Shown piece after piece: positions 9,753 through 21,790 of a stretch of DNA of 64,000 nucleotides. The notes under the pieces are model-generated. The model did not search any database. It was not told the origin of the DNA and saw nothing but the letters and a program-made list of their open reading frames with translations. Origin of the DNA: Rhizopus arrhizus (lineage: Eukaryota > Mucoromycota > Mucoromycetes > Mucorales > Rhizopodaceae); assembly GCA_024220505.1 (NCBI GenBank), contig JAKZZE010000026.1, positions 310,001 to 374,000 on the forward strand, given 5' to 3'. The number at the start of each line of letters is the position of its first letter. Position 1 is the stretch's first letter. A program made the position numbers and the translations under genes.

Positions 9753-10835
9753 TTTCATGTTTTGAGAAATGGTATAGTAGGTGGAGTGCGCCTTTGCGTA
9801 GATGCTGCCACTGCAAATAATGTTGCACCTTTGACGTAGAATTCTGATATCGGTGACAGTCATAGGTCCACAGATTTTAAAGTTTTTTTTTAAAAAAACA
9901 TTATATCTTGCTGTATTGGTCATTTTCGAAATATGAAAAAAGATTTAGATGCGAAAAAAATAAAGAAATTAAGTAATGTTATTTTTTTCATTGTAAGGTA
10001 AATATTCATAAAGTTATTCACGTTTTAAAAAAATGACTTTTTTTTTACAGATGATCTTTTTTTGGAAAGCTTGTTCTCCTCTATCGTTGAAAGACCGATA
10101 TCTTCTTTTTTTTATTTTTGAGGGCAAAATGCGGAAAACAAAAACACATTGTGATTATTTTGATCAGAAGAATACATATTAGGAAGGCAGTCTGTGCTTT
10201 TTAGCTTAGCTCATTAGAAACGTGTAACAGAATGTAACAAAATAGTTGCGTTTGGGAAAAAAAAAGAAGCTGAAAAATTAAAAGTAAAAAAAAAAGACAA
10301 AGTTAAAAAAAAAGACCTAGTGAAAAAAAAAAAAAAGGGCATAGCAATAAAATGTTACTTATTCAAATGAAAACAATAACCTAACAGTAAACATGTTTTA
10401 TAAAAATACAAATGCTTTTACATTGTAACAAAAGATTATGTGTATATTCTAAAAAGAATAAAAAAAAAAGAGGCTTTGTTAACATCTTGTTACAAGGCAG
10501 TTATAATTAATAGATACATGCACAGTTTTTTTTTGTTTTTCAAGTAAATAAAGTGCTTTATTATTTTTTTTATGACAAATAATATAAAAGAATATATGTT
10601 TTTAAGCTTATACTAGTTCATTACTTACTTTATGTTTGCACATGGGTGTAATTTGCCATTAGCCATTAGCCATTAGAGATGTTAACATTGCCAACTTCCT
10701 TTACCAAAAAAAACTTTTCAACAACAAGCAGTAATATAAGTTTGACATTCTTATAGTTTTATCGTGTTGGAAAGAACAACTTTGCTCATGAGGTTCATGT
10801 TCGTCATCCGAATGTGTCCCATTAGGAATTCCTAA

Positions 10836-10838
<3 letters not shown>

Positions 10839-10904
<66 letters not shown>
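10839..10904. repeat. 66-base poly(A) tract
   Basis: Sixty-six consecutive A on the plus strand, followed by a mixed A/G tail. It sits inside E0. It could be the tail of an inserted retroposed RNA, but no recognisable body precedes it; the length may also be an assembly artefact. Confidence 0.9.
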
Positions 10905-10906
<2 letters not shown>

Positions 10907-11289
10907 AAAGAAAAAAGAAAAGAAAAAATAATATCCTCCACGTTAAAGATATTGCACGCAAGTAATAAAACTTACTCAAGCAATGTATAAGTTATCTTTT
11001 GGGATACCATTAAATACAGACTACATGAAAAGCAACTGTTTTTGTTTTCTAATATGGATAGACAGTGAATAAGTGTAACATTGGTAAAATAAGGCTACAA
11101 AAAAGCACTTCTCTTTTTTTTTTTTTCTTTTTTTTTTCTTCTCTTTTTTATAAAAGGTAAGTTCTTAATATTATATAAATTGTATTCCTGTTCTAACGGT
11201 ACTTGTACTTTAGTAATATTGTATTGATTTCTTTCTTTATAGTCTAAATGGCCTTTATAAAGTCTTTTTCCCAGGATTATTATTGCTTC

Positions 11290-11665
11290 TTCTTTTACTT
11301 GTTGGTATAGGCTTGACTGGTATCTTTTTTTCTTTTCTTTTTTTTTTCATGGTCCATCTAAAGCAAGGTACTATTACTTTTATTACATATCCATCATAGC
11401 TAATAATTATTATAGATGCCTGCTGCTTTTTTACTTGTGAGTATACGCTTAGCTAGTTTTTTTCTCTTAGCCCATCTAAAGGTACTATTACTTTTATTAC
11501 ATATCCATCATAGCTAATAATTATTATAGATACGTACTGCTTCCTTTTTTTTACTTATTGGTAAAAGCTCAGCAAGTTTTCTTCCCCTTGTCTATCTAAA
11601 GAAAGGTACTATTGCTTTTACGATACATACACGATAGCTAATAATCATTATAGATGAGTGCTGCT
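11290..11665. repeat. About 115-bp tandem repeats in E0
   Basis: Three clear units beginning GGTACTATT (near 11367, 11481 and 11605), sharing TAGCTAATAATTATTATAGAT, with a partial leading unit. Unit length varies from about 114 to 124 bp because of T-tract differences. A short AATCCTTG microsatellite follows at about 11755-11800. Confidence 0.8.
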
Positions 11666-12014
11666 CTGCTTTGGCCTCTTTCTGTTTCTATCATGGTTTT
11701 TACTTTAGTTCTTAAGTACTGATGTATTTCCTTCTTTTGCTTTAATTACCCAAGTCCTTGAATCCTTGAATCCTTGAATCCTTGTGTCTCTGAATCCTTG
11801 AGCTTGGCTTTTTTTTTTTTTTCTTTTGAAAACTTTTTGAGTTCCACGAGATTAATTGATGTATTTTTAGATTAGATGCTGCTATTCTGGTGACATTAGG
11901 TAAGTCAAGTACACAGTTAAAACGCTACAAGCAAAGAAATACTATGTATTATTATTATTTTATTTAAATAAAAAAAAGTATTTTTTATAAACAAAATCCC
12001 TATTTTTTTGTATA

Positions 12015-12165
12015 TATAAAGCAATATTTATTTCAATATGAATGGTCGGTAAAGAAGTATATAAAGCAATATGAGTGGTTCATAAAGAAGTATATAAGGC
12101 AATATGAGTGGTTCATAAAGAAGTATATAAGGCAATATGAGTGGTTTATAAAGAGTAAAAAGACA
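12015..12165. repeat. 38-bp subterminal tandem repeats of E0
   Basis: Four units with the core AAGAAGTATATAAGGCAATA followed by TGAGTGGTT. Comparable short repeats lie near the right ends of E1 and E2. Subterminal motif arrays are the usual binding sites for the second CACTA protein (TnpA type). Confidence 0.75.
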
Positions 12166-12740
12166 AATAAAGTAATGATTTAAAAAGTATCATTGGTTGC
12201 CAAATTATTTATAACGTAGAATAGACTATGTAAAGCAGCTAACAAGAGAGACGCCTTCGCAGAACGACAATTGGGTCTGTATAAATCTACTTAGAGCTAT
12301 GGATCATCATTTTCGTTAATATCGGCACCATACAGAGACGCAGAATATATTGACAGACATTTAGGTCCTTAAAGGGTGCCGATATTGACGTCGGCATAAA
12401 TACCCATTCAATCACAGCTTTTGGCATCGTTAAACAGAAAAGCATATTGCTAAAAATTAACAGTGTGCAGAGTTTGCACGATTATTTGCAGTGTGCCCAC
12501 TGCACCCAATCCCTATATTCTAAATTATTATACTTCGGGTGTTTTAACAGTTGAACTTCGAATAAAATAATACAAATTTGAATTTGCAGGATAGATATAT
12601 AATATTTGTATCAAAAAAAACCTAGAAAAAAACATATGTTATATCTATAACGATATATATATGTTTATAATCTGTATATTGAATAAAAAGAAATTGTATT
12701 TCTTGTAAAAAAAATTTTGTCTCTTTTGTACTACATGAAT

Positions 12741-12905
12741 CCATGCAAACTTATAAATTGGGAAAATGAAAAGTTTTCAAATTCAGTGTATGATTTTTTA
12801 ATTTCAACAAAGGTCAATAACGTAAATCCATTGGACTGTAAGCTCGGAAATTTAACTGCTTGAGTTGCGACGTCCTCTTGCAAAGCATACTCGATTTGCT
12901 ATACT
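12741..12905 (-). pseudogene. Decayed copy of a conserved minus-strand reading frame near the E1 left end
   Basis: Translation of the minus strand gives segments FRAYSPMDLRY and LLKLKN ending PNL-stop, matching FRACRPIELCY, LLKLKN and PNL-stop in E2 (22225-22446). E1 has an extra in-frame TGA after the LRY motif. The shared stop position and protein-level similarity suggest that both once coded for the C-terminus of a small protein, or that a conserved exon lies here. Function unknown. Confidence 0.4.
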
Positions 12906-12909
12906 GCAA

Positions 12910-14280
12910 AAAAAAAAGAGAGTACTTAGTATATCTACCCAAAAAAAAATTGTACGTTTATAATGAGAAGATAGAGAGCAATATTGCTTAAATTGTGAAA
13001 GGGAACATGAGTTCAATGCTTTTATCCAACGAAGTGTAAAATTAATTATTTACAATTGAAATAAAAGAATGGTCTATAGGGAAGTAATAAATATAAACGT
13101 TAAATAAAAGATAAAAGCTAGAAACAAAAATGAACAAGGAAAAAGGAAAAAAAAAAAGAAAAAAGAAAAAAGAAAATGGTATTTCTTTTTTTGACCGTAA
13201 GGAAAATAGCATCTATCAAAGATGATAGTGCAATGTTTAAAGGACTAAAGCTAAGCAGAAAATAGAAGGGTATGGGTTTGGTAATCATTTTTATTTTTAA
13301 TTGCAAAAAGAAACAACAATATTAACATCAAGTGAATTTACATGTCTTGAGATTCCTTATAACAGAGACTATAAGAAAGAGTTATTGTTAATGAAATAAA
13401 ATAGAACATTTGATAGATTTAGAAAAAAAGAAAAAGTAATGTTGAAATTAGACAATTGCAATGTCGGAATTACTTGCATGTGAAAAAAGCAATGTTGGAA
13501 TTACGTGCATGTTAAAAAAAAAGAATGTTAAAGTGACATTGCAAAAGAATACTTACTTTTACAAATTGTCTTAAGTTGAACAAACCTACTTACAGGACCT
13601 TCGTTTTATTTATAGGGCATACAGAGATTTACTTTGGGTTATAAAAAGCGGTTTTAGAAATTGCACTGAAATTGGAAATTTTTTTTTTGATTAAGTACTT
13701 TGAAAAAAAAAAAATCTAGCTGAGACGTCAACTGCAGATGTTTTAATTCATTTGCCTTTGTGTGCTAATTACAATTTATTATTCAATATATATGCCTTTA
13801 TTAATGAGTTTTTTGTCCTATCTTTGATTAAGAATATCATTACTTTGCCTTTTTTTTTTTCTTTTTTTTTTTTGGATTACCGCAGTACACTTAACTAAAC
13901 TCCATCATTTTTTTTTGTAAAGTAGTGCACTTATGTAAGTCAATCAATATAATACTGAATATGATGGGAAAAGATTCAAATATCTTAACACAAAAGTTGA
14001 ATTGATTTTACTTGATGAAAAATTTATTCTTGTTTAGCGGCACTTGTATAATGTCGGTAACATAACAACATCAATTGAAACTTGTTCTTCCTCTGGAACT
14101 TCAAACTGAGTATTAAAGGTTCTTATTGTTTGATTTTGAAGCTGTATATAAGGAGTTCATAAAGCGACATATCAATTGTATAAAAGTTTTTGTTGTATTT
14201 ATACAAAAAGCAAATACTCATAGATAAATTTAATACTACTGAATCATAGTAAAACCATATCTCTATAAATAAATATGAGA
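12910..14280. other. AT-rich non-coding 5' region of E1
   Basis: No convincing reading frame. Short stretches correspond to the equivalent region of E2 (for example near 13540-13600 versus 22930-22980), with many A and T runs. I see nothing else in it. Confidence 0.6.
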
Positions 14281-14282
14281 CT

Positions 14283-14612
14283 TCTGCAATGATCGTCTTT
14301 GATGTATTGTTCATATCGGTATTTAAAGAACCATATCGGAACCTGTTTTTAAGGATAGCAGATCAATGTAATCCTATTTGATAAATATTGTTAAATCAAT
14401 GAACAATTCACACCATTCTTGATTGATTCGTCAAGAAGACAACATGTCATATTTATCCATTATCTTTCCTGCATCTTCCCATCCTCCTTGTATTATTATT
14501 TTTAGCCGATGAATTGAAATAACGGTAAAAATTTGTATATTCAAAAAGTATAAATAACATCAATTGTTGCTATTAATCAAACAGTATATATCTAGTAACA
14601 CACATTCTTTAT
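14283..14612 (+). promoter_or_regulatory. E1 transposase promoter, homologous to an LTR/ITR found at 43952-44375
   Basis: The segment shares ordered blocks with the inverted repeats at 43952-44375 and 46104-46527: TATCGGAACCTG, GATTCGTCAAGAAGACA, CTTCCCATCC, AATTGAAATA.CGGTAAA and the TATA-like AAAAAGTATAAATA. The TATA-like box is about 75 bp upstream of the transposase ATG. E2 lacks this segment at the same place, so E1 seems to have acquired it. Confidence 0.65.
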
Positions 14613-14622
14613 TGTATTTATA

Positions 14623-17593
14623 ATGTACTCTTCAAGCCCATACAAATTCCATTGTTACTGTACCCAATGCTCTGGAGGAGAAGTAGGCAAGTACCAAGTT
14701 GTTACGCAATGGACTCTTGCTCGCCATAGAAAAAAAGAAGCTGTTAAAGGTTTGTTACTTACATTAAAATAATTCTTTTGCTAACGCATCATATATAAAC
14801 AGGTGAATCAGAGGCAACTCCAGAAGTTAATGCCAATAATGAAGTGATTCCGTCAAGTGAAAATGATTCTGAGAATGATGGTGATGAAGACTTTTCTAAT
14901 TGGCAAATCACTGACGATGGTGAAGATGATGCCTCCAGTTGTATGGATGTTGTTGAATTTAATGTGCCCAAAGGTAAACGTCTTCTAAAATTGTGTTAGT
15001 AAAAGATAAAATACTTACTTTGTCAACTTTTAGTTAAACTTGAAGGATTCCAAAATGATGTTGTTGCTTTTATAGCAATTTTCTTGACCTATTTCCAGCT
15101 GTTTTTCATTTCTGAATATGCTGCGGAAACAGTAATGAAATTTGCTAACGATCTTGTTATCCTCTTGAATTACGAACCAATCTTTCCTGCCAAGTTGGAT
15201 ACTCTTCGAAATGCTGTTGGAATCGATTATACCTATAAAGGTATGTTTCGCCTTGTTGTCTGCCCTGAATGCCACACACTATATGAACCTGAAGCAATTC
15301 ATTGTGACTCAAGGTGTACTTTTTCCGAATTCCAAGGCATTTGCAATGCACAGCTCTTTCAATCTGTGAATATTGGTGCAAGCAAGATGTACGCTAACAA
15401 GGTCTCGGCATTCAATTCGATCAAGTACGCTTTGACAGTGATGTTCTCACGACCAGGCTTTGAATCAGCAATTGAAGCATGGCGCTATCGTACTCGTCAT
15501 AACAACACTATGTACGATATCTATGATGGTCAATTTTGGAATGAATTCAAAGATAGAGATGGTAATATATTTACCAGTCAAGCTAGATCTCTTCTGTTCA
15601 CTTTGAATGTCGATTGGTTTCAATCTTCAAAAGAAGCGTGTACTCTGTTGGTGCTGTTTACTTGACGATAAACAATCTTCCAAGATCCATCAGATACAAA
15701 AAAGAAAATATCATCTTGGTTTGTGTTATTCCTGGACCCAAAGAACCTAAAGACATGCAAATCAACAACTATTTGCAAGTTTTGGTGAAGGAGCTAAAGG
15801 ATCTCTATTATGGTGACTTCTTCACATGTACAGCTGATTCTCCCAATGCTCCTGTCAAAGTTCGTGCTGCTCTGTTTTTGATTGCTTGTGATATTCCTGC
15901 TAGCCGAAAGGTTAGTGGGTTTACTTCATTCAATGCAACTGTACCTTGTAATAAATGCTCAACAGCATTTCCTGCTCGTTACAATACAAATCTTCAACGT
16001 GATTTTTCTTTTGGTCTTGAAGATCTTGGTGCTTGGTCACTTCGTACCAATATTGAAAATCGTCATCATGCAAAAAATTGGAAAGAAGCATCTACAAAGA
16101 AACAAAGAGTTGACTTGGAACAGAAATTTGGTACTCGATTTTCTGCCCTACATGACTTGGAATACCTTGATCTTGTTCGTTGTACTGCCATTGATCCTAT
16201 GCATGGCCTTTTCCTAGGAACAGCAAAGAAAATGGTTAAAATATGGCGTACTACTATTTGTGACCTTACCCATGAATTATATTTGACCGATGCTGACTTG
16301 AAAGAAATGCAAAAGGAAGCAAACGATATCATACTGCCAGCACAATACACGCCAATCAATCAGAAAATTGCCAGCAATTTTTCTGACTTAAAGGCTGATG
16401 AATGGAGAACCTGGTGTCTTGCTCTTTCGCCCCTTTTACTGAAGTCTCATCTTCCAGTCCGTCACAAAGAAAATTGGGCAAAGTTTGTACAGGCCTGTCA
16501 CATCGTATGTCGTCCATGCATTACTCAGAATGAAGCCATGATGGCCCACAAGCTATTCCATGAGTTTGTCATAGGTGTTGTTGAATTGTATGGTCCAGAG
16601 ATGGTCACTCCAAATATGCATCTTCATCTGCATCTAAAGGACTCTATCCAAGACTTTGGCCCAATATACGCATTTTGGTTGTATGGCTTTGAGAGGCTTA
16701 ATGGCGACATTAAGAAGATGACAGTAAACTACAAAACAGCGTTCGAAGTTACATATATGAAGAAGTTTCTTTCCGTTGTGCACTATGGTGACTACATCCG
16801 TAACTTACCACAAGGAATTAAACAGAATCCTGTGATGATGTCTTCCTTTGGTTACTTGTCACCAACGCCTTCTGATTCCCTAGTTGCTTCTTCATCTACT
16901 TCGACCTGCTTTGATTTCAGTTTATTTGTCAGTGCTCCTCTACGTTTGAATGATATCTTCACTGGTGCTGAAATTCTACCTCCTGATACGCAAGCTTTCG
17001 TTAGACACAAAGTTAATGTAGATAGATTGAATCGAGACCACTATGGTTATCTTTTCTCTTTTTACAAACTAGTATATGCTGATCGAACGTTTGCAAGTGC
17101 ATTCACTCCAGAAGAATTTGACAAGTTGTCTACAATGGTGCTTCCCGATATTTCTCTTTTTTCTGAAATTCAAATTCTTGGACAAAGATATCGGTCAAAG
17201 GCATCGCGTGCTACTCGTGGTTGCTATATTGAAGTTGCTTGTAATTCTGCTGTTCTTGGACAAGAGCCTGAAATGCGAATTGGCGAAGTTCAATATTATT
17301 TTAGCCATCAGCTTCAAATGAAAAAATCTGTCCTTCCAAATGGTCAAGTCTTTGTACCAGAAGCCTTTGATGAGCATACCTTTGCTTTTGTACGTTGGTA
17401 CAATCCTCCACTTCATCCCTTTCAAGGGTTTGAATGTCTTGGTGCCGCGTACTATCATAACTCATTTCGACCTGCTGATTCAGACTGCATTCTTCCAGTA
17501 TCACGTATTTTTACTTGCGTTGCAATGAAAAAAGGTTATCCTGATAATCATGTTGTTTTTTTACCTCTTCCAAGAAAAACCATTGACTTGTAA
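14623..17593 (+). pseudogene. Tnp2-type CACTA transposase of E1, frameshifted
   Basis: Three exons are inferred by comparison with E2: 14623-14749, 14803-14973 and 15034-17593, with GT-AG introns at identical places. The protein begins with a cysteine/histidine cluster (CYCTQC ... ARH), an acidic exon 2, and then the Tnp2 core with FTLNVDWF, CDIPASRK, CNKCSTAFPA and DPMHGLFLG. At 15629-15632 one A is missing relative to E2 in the run before the arginine codon, which shifts the frame and stops translation at 15665. The rest of the gene is open and about 94 percent similar to E2 by eye. It probably makes no full-length transposase. Confidence 0.9.
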
Positions 17594-17708
17594 AAAAAAA
17601 AAAAAAAAAAAAGAGTGAAGAATAAAAAGATAAAATAAAAAATAAAACCAAAAATTCAAATTCCGTATTCCTTTTTAATTTTTTTTTTTATTTCGCAAAT
17701 GATTATTT

Positions 17709-19056
17709 TTACAACTGCAAGTTATCTTCATTCGATACTAACTCATCACCAAAAGCCCAGGCGATGCTTTGTTCAGTTATATTTTCTTTTTTTATCAAGC
17801 TGGGAACAGGCAACGAATATTTTCTTCGAATGCGAGGAAGAGACTGAATGTTGCTGGTTCCAGTCCTTTGTCTTTTGGCCCTGTCATTTTCTATTTGATT
17901 ATCCAACAGGTTGAAAAATTCGGTACACTAAATGTCGGATAATTAGTTAATTGCGCTTAAAAAGATATTAATTAAACTCACTGCAGGGGATCTATACTTT
18001 GGTACACGAACTTCAAAATAATCAATGGTTTTCGTACACAAGACAGACATACGTTCCTTTTCAGTAAAAGGAGTTATTCTATCTGGATTTTGTTCAAGAA
18101 GAATTTCCTCCACCTTGTCCATTGTTTCGTCGTTATACATGTCTTCTTCTTCAGACATATATTGCTGTTGAAGCAAGTACTCACAGTTGGGATAGCTTTC
18201 GTAAACACCTTGATCCTTGTACTGCTCATATATAGCCTTACGTGCCTTGATTTTCTAAAAAAAAAAAAAGTCAAATATATGATAATTATGACTTTTATTT
18301 TACTTACCGTATTTTTGCGAGTTGTTTTGGCAGCCTTTCTTTTTTTCATAAACTCGTCGACAAAACCAACCTCTTCTCCAGCCATACCAGCTTTCTTGGT
18401 ATAGTACTGTCGTTCAAGGTATCTTCGTAAGTCTCGGCCATTAGTACTCTTGTAAGCATAATGGCTATTGACATACTCTTGCAACAGCTTAAGTACTCTC
18501 TGATTCTCAGCAGACTTTAAAGGCTTGCTGAGATCGTACTTAGATGATGGAGGTAAATCATTGTAATGATTCCTCACAGCATCCTATATTTTAAGAAAAA
18601 AAAAAAAGTAATTAGTACACTTGTTTGAAATTAAATTATTAATAATCTTACTTTGATAGCTGTTGCAATTGGCTTTGCACTTTTGCTTGAGGCTTCCTCA
18701 AGCTCTCTATATTCTTCTTTCAGCTTGCTAAATGCCACTTGCAAGGCACGCTTTTCTTCCTGTTCTTTCCTTAACATCTCCTTCAGAGAGTCAATTTCCT
18801 TTTTCATATCCATATAAATGGAGAAGGAAAAAGAAGATTCATCACTTCCAATGTCCTCAGCCTCACGCATTCGCTTCTGGACATTGGTAATAGGAGGGAA
18901 GCCAGGTCTAGGATAGGCAAAGCTATCAAAAACAGCATCGCTTGAGACAACCTCAGGAAAAGCAACACGGGAAGGAACAGCAATTGGCTGCCCAGTAGAG
19001 CTAGGACCACGAGCATTGGCAGGTGCAGGGTTGAATTCGATAATACGGTCAGACAT
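17709..19056 (-). CDS. Second CACTA protein of E1 (TnpA-like), 390 aa
   Basis: Four exons with GT-AG borders, all phase 0: 18652-19056, 18308-18583, 17982-18254 and 17709-17927. The start ATG gives MSDRIIEFNPAPANARG. A strongly charged heptad-like stretch (SLKEMLRKEQEEKRALQVAF) at about residues 85-125 predicts a coiled coil. Exon 2 is basic and rich in aromatic residues. Exon 3 is acidic (SEEEDMYNDETMDKVEEILL). The gene converges on the transposase gene, with about 115 bp between the stops. By analogy with En/Spm TnpA it may bind the subterminal repeats; I recognise no named DNA-binding domain. The frame is intact although the neighbouring transposase is broken. Confidence 0.8.
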
Positions 19057-19923
19057 AATGATAGAAGGTACTTTGAAGGAAAAGTAAAGAAACATAACAT
19101 TGAAGCTAGATACATCTTAAATACTATTGCGTTCAACTGTAAACTCAGTTCTATTCAAGTCAAAAAATCTATAAAAGGATTGATGTCTCAGATGAATCTT
19201 TTCTTTTCTTTCTTTCTTTTTTTTGATTTGTTATCCCAAGTAAGTCTCTCTTTTTTTTAAAATTTTTTTTTCTAATGTTCTTTATTAAAGATTTATAGAT
19301 ATACTCATGGCTGTCATAAGTTCTTGAGTCTTTTCTGTATCTGTTTATGTGGTAAGTATGCTTTTAAACCTTCATTATCTTTATTAACAATCAAATTTAG
19401 TTTTCTAGGCTTGATTCTGAAGCTGTTTGAATAGTTTGGCATCGTCTTCTGGTTTTTAAAGAGGTTTAATGTAAGAAAGTCGGGTACATCATGTTTCACT
19501 GTAATTAATCTTTCATTTTATCTAGCTTTGATTCTACTTTCCTCCTGCTTAGTCTACTGTCTTCATCTTTATATTGCTTTTGATCTCTTTTGAGGCTGCT
19601 TCATTGTATTTGTTTGCTTTGTCTGATTTGTCTGCTATATTCTATTGTTTGATGCTTCTGAGGTCAAGGTAAGCGCAATTTTGAAAAAAAAAAATTTTTT
19701 TTTGTATCTACCGTTTAAAGGTGATGTTTCATTATTCCCATAAATTCCCTGCTCCTCCCCCCCTCTTTTTTTTTAAATCATATTTAATAATCAAATGAAC
19801 TAATAATATATAATCAATATGGCAAAAGAGCCCAAAAATAAATGAATAAAACCACATTTTTGACCAATAATACTGTATTTTAAGCCTATTTTTTTCCTAA
19901 TACAAATCATCCAGAGCTATATA
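19057..19923. other. E1 region between second gene and Tc1-A
   Basis: Non-coding, AT-rich. It contains the upstream region of the minus-strand gene and blocks similar to 28260-29140 of E2 (for example the CCAATAATATATAATCAATATGG-type stretch near 19798 and 29010). No independent gene seen. Confidence 0.6.
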
Positions 19924-21593
19924 CAGTGGCCAGCAAAACCGTTCGCACAAAACGTATTGTTTTCTTTCTGCGCCTTTTGCGACATATTGCTCTTATTAAG
20001 CGCTACCTATAATACATATTACTTAAAAGTACAAACTCTTGGCTTTCTGATGACGTATGATACGTCCCCCTACGCGCACCCTGGCCAGTGCTACGGACAA
20101 TCAAAACTCAAAGGTACATTCGAACGGTTTTGCGGCCGTATGTTTTGAAATCAAAATGTGTTAGAATAAGTTTATTTGATATCCAATATAAAGACCATCA
20201 GTCTCAATAACTGCACGGTATCGCTCTGGCATACTTTTAATAAACGTTTGACATTTTTCAGCTGTGATTTGGTACCAAGTGTGTCCTATACGGTCCCATA
20301 GCTCATGTATACCACATGGAGGACAGTCATAGTTTCTAAACAACCGTCTTTTAAGTAATTGCCACATGTTTTCGATTGGGTTTAAGTCTGGTGATTGTGG
20401 TGGCCATTCCATTACATGAAACTCTTGCTCATTTAGCCATTTTGACACGACTTTAGCTGTATGTTTGGGGTCATTGTCCTGCATAAAGATGAATTGATTG
20501 GTAGATTTTCCACTTTCTTCCATATACCAAGCCAAAGACTTCATCAAATAATCTTGTAAAACCTCCAAATAGACGTCCTTTGCCATGCACTTGCCCACAT
20601 CCACAATATAGCCTGGGCCATACCAGCTAATATAGCTCCATACCATTATAGAACCTCCTCCATGCTTCACTGTCTCACGAACCTGATGCTTTTTTAACGG
20701 TTTACCTGGCACTTTCCATGCATAAGACTTTCCGTCGGATCCAAAACTGTTGACTTTGGTTTCGTCAGACCATATGACGTTCATCCAATCGTTTACTGTC
20801 CAGCCAATGTGCTGACGAGCCCATTGGAGCCTCCTCATTCTATTTCTTTCATTAATTAAAGGTTTCTTTGGCTTGACGAATGAGACCAAACCAGCATCTT
20901 TTAATGCCCTACGTACAGTATCTACAGAAACTGACTTGCCCAGGTTCTGCTCCAACGACTGCTGTGCTTGTACAGCGTTTTCGAGTCCATCTGCTGTTAC
21001 AGCACGATCAAGATGCTGTTGCTCCCGTTTAGTGAGCGCTTTTGGTCTGCCACCCTTGTCATTTCTAGCAGGCAAACCTAATTCTAAGCGAACCTTATGA
21101 ACAGTAGATGATGATACTTTGACTATCTTTGCAATTTTGTGATAAGAAAAGCCTTGACGAAGGTAAAGCTCAATGGTGTTCTTGCGATCTTCTGTCAATG
21201 GTTGCATGTTGGGTAATGACTTGGTAGATGTCGAGATGTCGAAATGAGAATGTATGAATGACAAAAGAAAAAAAGTAGAAAAATAATGCGAAGTGATGAA
21301 TTAGTAAGCAGCGAAAGTTCTGGAAGGATTGCAGGGTGCAGTGACTGCGTTTACCGCAATCGACCAACTCCTAAAACGTGGCCGCAAAACCGTTCGAATG
21401 TACCTTTGAGTTTTGATTGTCCGTAGCACTGGCTAGGGTGCGCGTAGGGGGACGTATCATACGTCATCAGAAAGCCAAGAGTTTGTACTTTTAAGTAATA
21501 TGTATTATAGGTAGCGCTTAATAAGAGCAATATGTCGCAAAAGGCGCAGAAAGAAAAAAATACGTTTTGTGCGAACGGTTTTGCTGGCCACTG
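19924..21593 (-). mobile_element. Tc1/mariner element Tc1-A, apparently intact
   Basis: 1670 bp flanked by TA (19922-19923 and 21594-21595). The terminal inverted repeats are 214 bp each (19924-20137 and 21380-21593) and nearly identical. Each TIR starts with CAGTGGCCAGCAAAACCG and ends with an inverted copy of GCAAAACCGTTCG. The element sits in the 3' subterminal region of E1; the corresponding sequence of E2 near 29135 lacks it, giving a nearly empty reference site. Confidence 0.95.
20161..21264 (-). CDS. Tc1-like DD34E transposase
   Basis: 367 codons, or about 348 if translation begins at MQPLTEDRKN. N-terminal helix-turn-helix modules (SYHKIAKIVKVSSSTVHKV) with the GRPK-like basic link GGRPKALTKRE. 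The catalytic core has Asp in VIWSDETK, Asp in FMQDNDPKH and Glu in DLNPIENMW; the last two are separated by 34 residues (DD34E). Length and motifs match active Tc1 transposases, and the ORF is unbroken, so it may be functional. It would bind the TIRs and perform cut-and-paste at TA. Confidence 0.95.
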   Translation of the reverse strand: MSFIHSHFDISTSTKSLPNMQPLTEDRKNTIELYLRQGFSYHKIAKIVKVSSSTVHKVRLELGLPARNDKGGRPKALTKREQQHLDRAVTADGLENAVQAQQSLEQNLGKSVSVDTVRRALKDAGLVSFVKPKKPLINERNRMRRLQWARQHIGWTVNDWMNVIWSDETKVNSFGSDGKSYAWKVPGKPLKKHQVRETVKHGGGSIMVWSYISWYGPGYIVDVGKCMAKDVYLEVLQDYLMKSLAWYMEESGKSTNQFIFMQDNDPKHTAKVVSKWLNEQEFHVMEWPPQSPDLNPIENMWQLLKRRLFRNYDCPPCGIHELWDRIGHTWYQITAEKCQTFIKSMPERYRAVIETDGLYIGYQINLF

Positions 21594-21595
21594 TA

Positions 21596-21790
21596 TAATC
21601 ATAATAAACCAATAAGAAAGTATTGTAAAAGGCAATAAGCCAATAAAGAAGTAATTTTAAAGAGAAATAGACCTATAAGGAAGCTTTGTTAAAAGGCAAT
21701 AAGCCAATAAAGAAGTAGCATCAAAGAGAAACGCAAGCATGTAAGGTCCAATGGAAAAGCGTTATGTTTGTGTATCATCGTAGAAAGAAC
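21596..21790. repeat. Subterminal repeats at the E1 right end
   Basis: Several copies of a short motif of the form CCAATAAGGAAG or CCAATAAAGAAGTA spaced by 30-40 bp, followed by a block starting GAAACGCAAGCATGTAAGG that is also present in E2 (29235-29260). Such arrays are typical of CACTA ends. Confidence 0.75.

Larger units (their letters stand above)
9809..12493. mobile_element. Non-autonomous CACTA-type element E0
   Basis: The two ends form a perfect 13-bp inverted repeat, CACTGCAAATAAT at 9809 and ATTATTTGCAGTG ending at 12493, flanked by the 3-bp duplication TGC (9806-9808 and 12494-12496). Ends in CACTR and a 3-bp duplication are hallmarks of the CACTA/EnSpm superfamily. The 2.7-kb interior has no credible ORF. 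It is AT-rich, with a 66-base A run, roughly 115-bp tandem repeats and 38-bp subterminal repeats. It probably relies on transposase from an element such as E2. Confidence 0.85.

Noticed and set aside
9588..9923. 111-codon minus-strand frame across tRNA-Gly
   Set aside because: It reads through a complete tRNA gene and an LTR edge; there is no protein evidence.
10701..10979. 92-codon frame rich in Phe on the minus strand
   Set aside because: It is the translation of the 66-base A tract and has no other content.
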